Part shown: piece after piece, positions 1 to 6,609 of the stretch
Layout: each line of letters opens with the position of its first letter
How positions within the stretch are numbered: the stretch's first letter is position 1
NCBI GenBank assembly: GCA_018398765.1
Contig: JAHBMJ010002793.1
Coordinates: 2,605 to 16,194, forward strand
Length of the DNA stretch: 13,590 nucleotides
Source: Chromera velia
Taxonomy: Eukaryota; Sar; Chromeraceae
Direction of reading: 5' to 3'
Translations under genes and position numbers: made by a program
The notes under the pieces: model-generated
Told to the model about the DNA's origin: nothing
Database searches by the model: none
The model's input: only the letters and a program-made list of their open reading frames with translations

Positions 1-64
1 CCCCCAACGCCCTTTCTCTCCCGCCTTCCTTCTCTTTTCTTTTCTCTGTCTGTCAGTGTGCCAG

Positions 65-118
65 TCAGTCTGTCTGTCTGTCTGTCTCTGTCTCTGTCTC
101 TGTCTCTGTCTCTGTTTC
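65..118. repeat. TGTC / TGTCTC simple repeat
   Basis: A short tract of TGTC units passes into TCTGTC-type hexamers. The surrounding stretch 1-222 is pyrimidine-rich and then TG-rich, with no convincing coding sequence. It is best read as an intron or 5' flank of the plus-strand gene that becomes open at 223, because a pyrimidine-rich stretch ending TTCTCCGTTCAG (211-222) looks like a splice acceptor. Confidence 0.8.
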
Positions 119-222
119 TCTCGTTTCCATCAGTGCATGTGTGTATGTGTTTCCGTGAGTCCTTGCGGTATCGATAGTGTGTATGTGTGTATGTTCGCAT
201 GCGCTTGCCCTTCTCCGTTCAG

Positions 223-604
223 GGAACGAGCTTGGCCTTTCTTCCATTCCTGCCCTCTTTGAGTGTCTATGTGATCGGCGGAGAAGAAGGGAAGAACGCC
301 CAACCGGGCAGGGGAGCGTCAGGGCGTCATTGGAGACGTCGACTCTTCCTCCTCCTCCTCCTTCGCGTTCTCAATGTGGGCGGGCAACAGTGCCAGAAGC
401 AGAAGAAGAAAAGGCAGGCGGGATTGAAAATAAGTCGGACATAGATCTTCTTCTTCGGATCGACTCTTCTTTCTGTGGGCCTGAAAACCGCAGAGCAGGC
501 CAGACCAGTGGATGGCACCCTCTCTGTGGAGCGCCTCCACTCCTTCTAGAGGAGTTGGACCTCTCCTGTCAGTCAGTTTGTCTGTCTGTTCTTTCTTTCT
601 TTTT

Positions 605-639
<35 letters not shown>

Positions 640-3164
640 GTTTGTTTGTCTGTTTATCTGTCTGTCTGCCTGCCAATCCATCAGGGAGTGAAGGGCTTCC
701 GGTCCCCCCCCAAGTTCTTTCTTTTGTGTTGTCCTACGCTCTTCTGGAATTGGAAAGGTGTGGTTGGGTTTGCAGGGTGCAGATGGAAAAGAGAGAGGGG
801 GGCCTGGGGGGGGGCAGTGTGCGCAACATTAATGGTGTTACAGGAATAGAGTTTTCCTCACTCATGGACAATTAGAACCCACTCGTCTGGCTCATCGTTG
901 GCCTGGCTGGCTGGCTGGCTGGATGCAGGGACGAATGTGGGGGACTTGGGTGGGTGGGTCTTGGGAGTCGCTCTCGGGTCGGGGCGGCTTCCTTCCCTCC
1001 AAAACCTTCTATTGCAAGGTCAGACACACACGCATGCACACGTAAACACCCACTGACCTACAGAGAGGAAGGGAAGAGAAGAGAGAGGCACGGAAAGAGA
1101 GCCGTTTGGGTGCTTGGTGGTTCGTTGCCACAAGGTTGACACGGAGTCAGGCAGATCGACCCATATGATGACGACCAGTGCTCTTTTTCTCGGGGTCTTT
1201 TTTCTTTTTCTCCTTGGCCCTTGGTTTCTTTCCCTTCTCTTATTGATTGCATGTTCGTATTCCTCCAGCGTTTCTTTTTCCTTCAGCACCGTCTGTTCTT
1301 CTCCAGCATTCTTGTGTATGCCAGAAAAAGATAAGGCGAACAGAGAGCGTGATTGATGGGGGGGGCATGCAGGTACCTGCCGGCATGATCGATCGAGTGA
1401 GTGAGACTGTGACTGCACTCATGTCTGAATGCAGACTCCGGTGTTGGGGACAGTGGAGCGTTCTGTCTCTTTAGAGGATTGAAGGGAAAGCGGCCCGCCC
1501 TCTCTTCAGTATGGGGCAGAAGAGAAAGGGAAGAAGCCCAACACGACAGGGGACCGCAGACAGATGGCAGCTCCCTCTTCCCTCCTGGGCTTTCTCCGGA
1601 TCTTCAGAGAAAGTGGGAAGCCATGATGGATGAGGAAGACGAGGGAGAGGTCGACTTTACATCTGCTGACCCTCACGGCCTGCAGGTGGCAGTCGAGGGT
1701 GCGGCTTTGAGTCAACGGAGCCTCCCCACGAATGCTCTTCTAAGTGGTGCACGCGGGAGATGCAGAGAAGGGTGTAGAAGAAAAAGGGACGAAGAGGACG
1801 ACATAGGCCTGCACAAGAGCGGGGGCAGATCGGATGATGATGATGATGATGAGGCAACTCACCAAGGGCGCAAAGAAGACGACCTATCTCCCCCCAGTGG
1901 GACTCACTCTCTTCTTTCATTCCAACAGAGAGCGTCGGAGGAGAAGCATTTTCCTTTCCTTCCGAGAGTCGAGAGAACTCCTCCATCTCTGCAGACGCTG
2001 GATATCAGGGGTAGGTGTGTCTAGCTCGGTCTATGCGTTTATTTTCATACAGAATTCTTTTTAAAAGAATAAATATTAAAAAGAATTCTGTATGAAAATG
2101 AGCGGATCTGCGGGGTCAGTGTGTCTAGCTCGGTCTAGAGAGAGCGCGGTACAGATAGGCTCTAGTTGAGAAATGAAAGAGAGAGGTGAGGTGAGCCCTT
2201 TATCGAGCCTTCCCCTGGTTGTTCTGACAGATTTGAATCGATTATTCAGAGCGAGAGAAGGAGAGAGAGGAAGAGTGAGAGTGCGACCACACGCCAAGTA
2301 CTCAGAGACAGGAAAAAAAGAAAATATGGAATCGTTCCTTTCTTCCAAACTGCTCCATGGGAAGTGACAGATTCTTTCTTTCTTTCTTTCTTTCTTTCCT
2401 TCCTTCCTTCCTTCCTTCCTTCTTTCCTTCCTTCTTTCCTTCCTTCCTTCCTTTCTCCCTTCCTTCCTTCCTTCCTTCCTTCCTTCCTTCTTTCTTTCCT
2501 TCCTTCTTTCCTTCCTTCCTTCCTTTCTCCCTTCCTTCTTTCCTTCCTTCCTTCCTTCCTTTCTCCCTTCCTTCTTTCCTTCCTTCCTTCCTTCCTTCAC
2601 GTGCATGGAATCCGTTCCTTCTCTCATGGTGTTTCCCTTCCGTTTCTTTCTTTTTCTGTGCATTCTTAATTCGATTTTTCTTTTTCGTTCGATGCAGGCG
2701 AAATTTTAGGACAAGAGGCAGCGGACGCTTTGCGTGAATTGCTTCTTGTCCGCCCTTGTTCTCTTGTTTCTTCGGATGACTTTGGTGTCTTGGCAGCGGG
2801 ATCATTCTCGAAGTCCCCCCCTGGATACCAAAAAAGCGCACATTCACCCTGTGGGGGGAAGGTGGAGAATACTGAAAGTGACTCACTCATCATTTCGTCA
2901 GGTAACTCTCAATTGACAATTGGAGGGACTGTCCATTCCAAAATAAAGAACGCAAAGCAAAAGGGAGGAGAAAAGGACGGGGGTCATTCCTTCGGTGACC
3001 AGGCTAATCCCTGTGCCATGAGCTCCGCAGACTCTCAGGCGGAGTTCCCTGTTGGACGCCTGGAAGAGGAGCGTCAGAAGCGTCGAGAAGGCAGCGTTCA
3101 GACTCTGTTGCTTACCCTTGAGGAAACGAAATCGTATTCTGAACCGACGTGGGAAGTTTTGTGA
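223..3164 (+). CDS. Five-exon gene model, 5' partial; unrecognised charged, disordered protein
   Basis: Proposed exons are 223-567, 685-757, 929-1018, 1475-2010 and 2698-3164. Junction phases are 1, 2, 2 and 1, and every join keeps the frame open. Exon length minus the two leading bases is 1509, so 502 codons plus TGA. Donors read GTCAGT, GTGTGG, GTCAGA and GTAGGT. Acceptors end CCATCAG, GGATGCAG, CTCTTTAG and CGATGCAG. I recognise no family. Visible features are a run of arginines (about residues 18-22), a five-proline stretch, an acidic patch near residue 220, seven aspartates from a GAT repeat near residue 290, and many Ser/Lys/Glu residues, which suggests a mostly disordered intracellular protein with no clear signal peptide or membrane segment. 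The first in-window exon starts mid-codon at an acceptor, so the true start lies upstream. A consensus-like donor (CAG then GTAACT) at 2902 inside the last exon leaves room for an alternative 3' end. Exon model: fairly likely; function: unknown. Confidence 0.6.
568..684 (+). repeat. TGTC/CTGT microsatellite filling a 117-base intron
   Basis: The proposed first intron is almost entirely TGTC/TTTC units ending TGCCAATCCATCAG. It begins GTCAGT and ends CAG. Its length is a multiple of three and it has no stop in the upstream exon's frame, so retaining it would add a Cys/Leu/Ser/Val-rich repeat peptide rather than truncating the protein. The repeat also supplies the pyrimidine tract before the acceptor. 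Confidence 0.75.
904..923. repeat. GGCT simple repeat
   Basis: About five TGGC units lie just upstream of the proposed acceptor ending GGATGCAG (926-928), within the intron 758-928. Confidence 0.85.
1019..1474 (+). other. Intron of 456 bases containing an alternative-exon candidate
   Basis: This lies between GCAAG/GTCAGA (1018/1019) and TCTGTCTCTTTAG (ending 1474). It contains a second exon-like stretch at about 1309-1371, bounded by a pyrimidine-rich acceptor (TTCTTCTCCAG) and a CAG/GTACCT donor and open in one frame. Its phase does not match the flanking exons, so I left it out of the main model. It could be an alternative exon or chance. Confidence 0.35.
2015..2137 (+). repeat. 19-bp direct duplication flanking a hairpin (2015-2033 and 2119-2137)
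   Basis: The 19 bases starting GTGTGTCTAGCTCGG occur identically at 2015-2033 and 2119-2137, 104 bases apart. Similarity extends a little leftward across GGGGT. The first copy overlaps the proposed donor GTAGGT at 2011; the matching place in the second copy reads GTCAGT (2115-2120), itself a donor type used elsewhere in this window. The duplication brackets the perfect inverted repeat at 2041-2099. Confidence 0.9.
2041..2099. repeat. Perfect 24-bp inverted repeat with 11-base loop
   Basis: The left arm 2041-2064 (beginning ATTTTCATACAGAATTC) is the exact reverse complement of 2076-2099. The loop 2065-2075 is AT-rich. It lies near the start of the proposed intron 2011-2697, so the transcript could form a long stem close to the donor. 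No transposase or other coding lies inside. It could be a tiny foldback element or a replication-generated palindrome. Confidence 0.95.
2373..2598. repeat. 226-base TTTC/TTCC pyrimidine microsatellite
   Basis: The tract starts as TTTC repeats, then becomes TTCC repeats interrupted by TTTC. A CTTTCTCCC interruption recurs at about 2454, 2526 and 2562, spacings of 72 and 36 bases, so a 36-base higher-order unit has been copied. It lies about 100 bases upstream of the proposed acceptor at 2697. The minus strand reads as Lys/Glu/Gly/Arg repeats with no stops, a consequence of the repeat rather than a gene. Confidence 0.95.
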
Positions 3165-3258
3165 TCAAAAACACTGTGTATCCTCCAGTGCAAAATCTGA
3201 TTGAAAAAGTATGATGATGATGTAAGGGGTAGGGCAGACCATTTATTTCTTTTTGGAG

Positions 3259-3540
3259 TATGAAAATTCAAAACTGGAGTGCACAGATGTTTATGCTCAC
3301 GCAAATGGAGTCGATGCAGATGCAGATGAACGTCCAGACTACTTCGTGAGCGGGGTCAGGGTCGTGCAAATAAGCACCCCCTGCTTACACGACTCCCGCT
3401 GCCAACGCCGCTGGGGCGCGCACCCAAACTCACGTCCTTCTTTTCCAGCCAAATTCGGTTTCCTCCGTTCCTTCCCTCTGACTGGTCCTGGACTTTCTCT
3501 CAAAGAATGCTTCTTCTATGAACTGTCATACGCGCCGTAG
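3259..3540 (+). CDS. Possible terminal exon or short gene, unrecognised
   Basis: A frame is open from a pyrimidine-rich, acceptor-like TTTCTTTTTGGAG (ending about 3258) to TAG at 3538-3540. It encodes about 93 residues with an Asp/Ala-rich start and a Cys/Arg-rich middle. There is no ATG at the beginning. It could be an alternative last exon of the upstream gene: a jump from the CAG/GTAACT donor at 2902 to the acceptor ending at about 3287 would keep phase. It could equally be chance. No family is recognised. Confidence 0.25.
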   Translation, partial: YENSKLECTDVYAHANGVDADADERPDYFVSGVRVVQISTPCLHDSRCQRRWGAHPNSRPSFPAKFGFLRSFPLTGPGLSLKECFFYELSYAP

Positions 3541-4333
3541 TTACAAACAGGCGGGCTAGATGCAACACACAATAGTTCCTTTTAAACATTGAAGTATATA
3601 TGAGTTTATTTAAATTTTTGTTTTGCAGTAAATGCTAGCTCTGGCGACAGATAAACATAGCGGGAAGGCCCTAGGGCGGAACATATCAATCAATCAATCA
3701 AAAATTAAGCTACTGATTCGATAGTATTAAATTTCAAGTTTATATAAATTAATAAATGATCAGTGATTTAGTAGCGCTCTGGAGCATTGCTGCCGTTTTC
3801 TCTTATAAAGGTCACCTCCGTTTTGTTTTATACAATTTGCGCTACTAGTATATCATGTTTTCAGTAGCACTTATAAAGATTCATCTAGAAATTCATGCAG
3901 AACAGATCATAACACACGCGGCGGTCATACGCACAAGCTGCAGTCCAACATTCGATCTAGCATTCAATGAATCGATCTGATCAAAGATGAAACAAACCGG
4001 GCAGCGCGAGGCCGGTCGAGGAAGAGAGACACACAGGGAGCAGAGAAAGAGCTGTTGTGAGTAGATGTCTTCCTGTTTGAGCAAACTCCATCTTCTATTC
4101 GAACACTCAAAGGAAGACTGGATGGATACAAAGCAGGCCGACCCTTATGATTTAGAAACTTGCATTGCAGTCTGCGCAAGCCCTGGTCACATGAAGACTG
4201 TATAAAGATCAACCTTGGTACAGCAGTGTGACTTGATGCATTTGTTGATTTTGGCCCTCAATTGGTGAACTGGGTGAGTCAAGGAGTTCAAAAGGGGACA
4301 CTCGTTAGGAGGGTCTTACACCTTTATTCGTGC
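3541..4333. other. AT-rich spacer
   Basis: No supportable coding sequence. It holds a short TCAA repeat (about 3687-3699), several AATAAA-like or ATTAAT-like AT clusters, and scattered stops in all frames. I saw no tRNA-like cloverleaf or other RNA signal. Confidence 0.6.
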
Positions 4334-4705
4334 TCAGATAGTACTCCCCTGTCCACGAGAAAACGTTAGCACAATCTTAAGGAGCAAGTGGCCAACCTTT
4401 TCTTTGATTTCTTTGATCATCGGCAGGGAAGGTGAAGAGACAAACGGAAAGACGCTGACCTTGTAGGTCCGGAGCGATTTATGTACTTTAATTTTGTGAG
4501 CGTGAGGGAGGCCGCGTCGATCCACATAGATTGGTCCGATCGCATGCACGTTGTTACAAAGAGAGAGACAGTTTTCAGCTCTAAAGCGAGGAGGGAGAGA
4601 CAAATTTAAATGCGGATGGATCGACTGCTTGCATGGCCGTTCATACGCATAGGCAATAATTATAGTCAACCGCACTTCCCTTTGTTCCAGTCGCAAAGCA
4701 GTCAT
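4334..4705 (-). CDS. Small hypothetical ORF, 123 residues, weak
   Basis: An uninterrupted minus-strand frame runs from ATG (complement of 4703-4705) to TGA. The product is basic with hydrophobic patches (LTIIIAYAY near residue 13, LLLKIVLTF near the end) and no recognised domain. It lies between spacer and minisatellite with no matching neighbour. A 372-base single ORF with a real ATG is mildly unusual in this AT-balanced stretch but is not proof of a gene. Confidence 0.25.
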   Translation of the reverse strand: MTALRLEQREVRLTIIIAYAYERPCKQSIHPHLNLSLPPRFRAENCLSLCNNVHAIGPIYVDRRGLPHAHKIKVHKSLRTYKVSVFPFVSSPSLPMIKEIKEKVGHLLLKIVLTFSRGQGSTI

Positions 4706-4783
4706 TTATATGCACCGAGTGAAGGAAGGTTCATTTTGACCAAGCTGGCGCATGGAGTATGTCACGATTTCGGAGAGGGGTAA

Positions 4784-5290
4784 GTGCATCTTTCCAAAGT
4801 GAATGAGCCAGTATACGTGCAGCGACATTCTATTCATGGTGGCAAGACAATTTTAACCGCTCAATTGCTTCGTCAGGCTACGAAATTACGATTGACTGAT
4901 ACTGGTCTGAGCATGAAAGTTCATCACCGAATGGAATCGAGCAGACAATCTTTCTTGCATGCACCCGCAGGCTGTACGTTCGAATCAAGAAGGGCAAGAC
5001 GTTCGAATCAAGAAGGGCAAGCAAGACGTTCGAATCAAGAAGGGCAAGCAAGACGTTCGAATCAAGAAGGGCAAGACGTTCGAATCAAGAAGGGCAAGCA
5101 AGACGTTCGAATCAAGAAGGGCAAGCAAGACGTTCAAATCAAGAAGGGCAAGCAAGACGTTCGAATCAAGAAGGGCAAGCAAGACGTTCGAATCAAGAAG
5201 GGCAAGCAAGACGTTCGAATCAAGAAGGGCAAGCAAGACGTTCGAATCAAGAAGGGCAAGACGTTCGAATCAAGAGGGACAGAACAATAA
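4784..5290 (+). CDS. Open frame running through the minisatellite; doubtful
   Basis: A GTG-initiated frame gives about 65 non-repetitive residues (including GGKTILTAQLL) and then runs through the tandem array to TAA. The array has no stop in any plus frame. The 27-base units keep frame while 23-base units change it, so the peptide switches between RSNQEGQAR-type and VRIKKGKQD-type repeats. A consensus donor-like GTAAGT at 4780 just precedes it. The non-repeat part could be a coding fragment; the repeat part is probably only permissive. Confidence 0.2.
   Translation: MHLSKVNEPVYVQRHSIHGGKTILTAQLLRQATKLRLTDTGLSMKVHHRMESSRQSFLHAPAGCTFESRRARRSNQEGQARRSNQEGQARRSNQEGQDVRIKKGKQDVRIKKGKQDVQIKKGKQDVRIKKGKQDVRIKKGKQDVRIKKGKQDVRIKKGKTFESRGTEQ
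4978..5280 (+). repeat. 12-copy minisatellite, 27/23-base units with GTTCGAATC core
   Basis: Units start GTTCGAATCAAGAAGGGC and begin at 4978, 5001, 5028, 5055, 5078, 5105, 5132, 5159, 5186, 5213, 5240 and 5263. Lengths are 23, 27, 27, 23, then six of 27, then 23 and a truncated 18. The long form differs from the short by one extra GCAA (CAAGCAAGAC against CAAGAC). The only substitution in the full units is GTTCAAATC in the seventh. This near-perfect identity indicates recent expansion. Confidence 0.97.
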
Positions 5291-5520
5291 GTAATCAGCA
5301 GCACACACGACTGATTAGACTGACATGTTCTCTTGTCGAGTCCCGCTTGGAGTCCCACTTCTTCCCGTTCGACCGTCACGTCTCTCTCACGCTTGAACTG
5401 AGTCCTTACACGGTCGATCGAGAGCGTTCTTGAGGTCGCCGGTGTCACAGCGGTTTCCGCCCAAGCTACACTCCGCTCCACACAGGCACAAAAAAAAGAG
5501 TAAAAATTGCACGACACTCT
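5281..5520 (-). other. Possible 3' exon region of a minus-strand gene
   Basis: Two overlapping minus-strand frames are open here. One gives a hydrophilic stretch rich in Arg/Glu/Val; the other ends in TGA after a short Asp/Asn/Cys-containing tail. Acceptor-like TTCTCAG (5521-5527) and GTGTAG signals could link either to the exon at 5556-5657. I cannot decide between them. Confidence 0.25.
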
Positions 5521-5555
5521 CTGAGAAGGAGAAGGAGAGTGCATGGCCAGCTTAC

Positions 5556-5657
5556 CCGAGGAAAGGCCTCGTTCTCGTCTTCGTCCTCCTCCCTTTTGGC
5601 CTTCTTGATTCCGTCCCGTCCCATGTCATGGCTCCGAAAGTCTCGCTTTCCCCCAGC
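5556..5657 (-). CDS. Well-bounded 102-base exon of an unrecognised minus-strand gene
   Basis: On the minus strand it is preceded by a pyrimidine-containing acceptor (TTGATTCTGCAG) and followed by a strong donor (CTCGG/GTAAGC). The length is exactly 34 codons, so it is phase-symmetric. Two frames are open: one gives a basic-then-acidic peptide containing KKAKREEDEDENE, typical of a disordered linker; the other contains ESETFGAMTWDG. It probably belongs with the exon-like pieces at 5724-5833 and 6271-6609. Function unknown. Confidence 0.45.
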
Positions 5658-5723
5658 CTGCAGAATCAAATAGGTGAATACGTGCATGTGATATGAGTCC
5701 AGTAGAAGCGGCGCGATGCTGAC

Positions 5724-5833
5724 CGTGGGAGAGAAGTACGGGAGTGAATGGGATTTAAATAGGACCAGGTCCCAAATTTGACTGGACATCGATGCGTGTG
5801 TGAGTTTGAGCTGAAATCGTACATTGTGCAAGG
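5724..5833 (-). CDS. Candidate exon, unrecognised
   Basis: Bounded on the minus strand by TTTGACAG (acceptor) and CCCACG/GTCAGC (donor). One open frame runs phase 0 in, phase 2 out, which continues into the second open frame of the 5556-5657 exon. It contains two Cys 14 residues apart followed by KFGTWSY. Acceptor and donor are only moderate, so the exon is tentative. Confidence 0.3.
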
Positions 5834-6270
5834 CTGTCAAAGTGTGACAAACGCAAAGAAAGGATACAGAAGGAGAACAACAGGTGCATGCACTGCCAGG
5901 TCCAAAATAAAACAGACCAAAAACGTCTAAGAGGTCAGAGGGGATGGACCAGCGCAATGCTATTTTTCAATTTAAATTTGGACGCTCATTCATTGCATGA
6001 TCATGTGTGGATCATATCCAGGGGATGCGTGGAAGGTCCTTAGATCTTTCAAGAACAAAACCAAGCAAAGGGCTGAAAGAAGTTGATTGATCAATGAAAA
6101 GACTTCACGTACGTGTTTTGTATGCAGTGGGGCAGGGGATTTCTATTTTTGTGGGAGAATTTGAAAGAAAAGCGGGGGTGGTATTCGATATAACGTGTCT
6201 ATTTGGACAGAAAAGTGCACGTGATGCAGTACGTACGTCTTACAGAAGAGAGAAAAGAGAAGAGACTGAC

Positions 6271-6609
6271 CAGGTCTTCCTTCTTCCTCTGAGGACTTTC
6301 CTGGCAGGCAACGACGGGTGACAGACACCTCCGCAGGAGGTCTTTTTTTGTGGGCCTCGGCGTGAAGATCACTCCCACCTGCATCTGCCTCCGCGAGGTG
6401 GGTGTCCCGAACAAGGCCCCATAGGGATGAAGTCTCCGCAGCGTGACAAGCCCCCCCCCAGGGATTGCTCCCCCGTTGGGGAGGGAATAGGGCAGAGACT
6501 CAGACTGATACAGGTCTCCCCCCACAAAGGCCTGACGCCCCTCATGACTTTCTCGCCGGATGGCACTGCTGTCCTCCACCCTCCTCCCTTCAGAACCTAG
6601 CTGCGTCAT
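6271..6609 (-). CDS. Candidate exon or gene start, Gly/Pro/Arg-rich protein
   Basis: A minus-strand frame is open from ATG (complement of 6607-6609; an earlier in-frame ATG ends at 6663) to a CTG/GTCAGT donor at 6271/6270. A second donor, ATGCAG/GTGGGA, lies at 6379/6378 in the same phase 0. The peptide is basic with a central stretch containing AFVGGDLYQSESLPYSLPNG and a Gly-rich loop. It overlaps the tail of the exon ending at 6590 in another frame. Either it is the start of a separate gene, or it joins the upstream exon through a 55-base intron (GTCAGT ... GACGCAG) that lacks a pyrimidine tract. Confidence 0.35.

Noticed and set aside
56-262. Cys/Leu/Val/Ser repeat frames at the window start
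   Set aside because: Direct translation of TGTC microsatellite with no unique sequence.
2076-2886. Long minus-strand frames rich in Lys-Glu-Gly-Arg repeats
   Set aside because: They are the complement of the TTCC/TTTC microsatellite, which has no stop in several frames. There is no ATG-anchored non-repeat domain and no splice support.
4978-5280. tRNA genes or CRISPR array in the GTTCGAATC repeats
   Set aside because: No acceptor stem, A-box or cloverleaf can be drawn, and there are no unique spacers between repeats. It is a plain tandem array.
5724-5833. Cys-x13-Cys followed by KFGTWSY, resembling the signature of Cys-loop ligand-gated channels
   Set aside because: The loop lacks the conserved central proline and Phe-Pro-Phe-Asp core, the exon is tentative, and no four-helix membrane region follows. 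Treated as coincidence.
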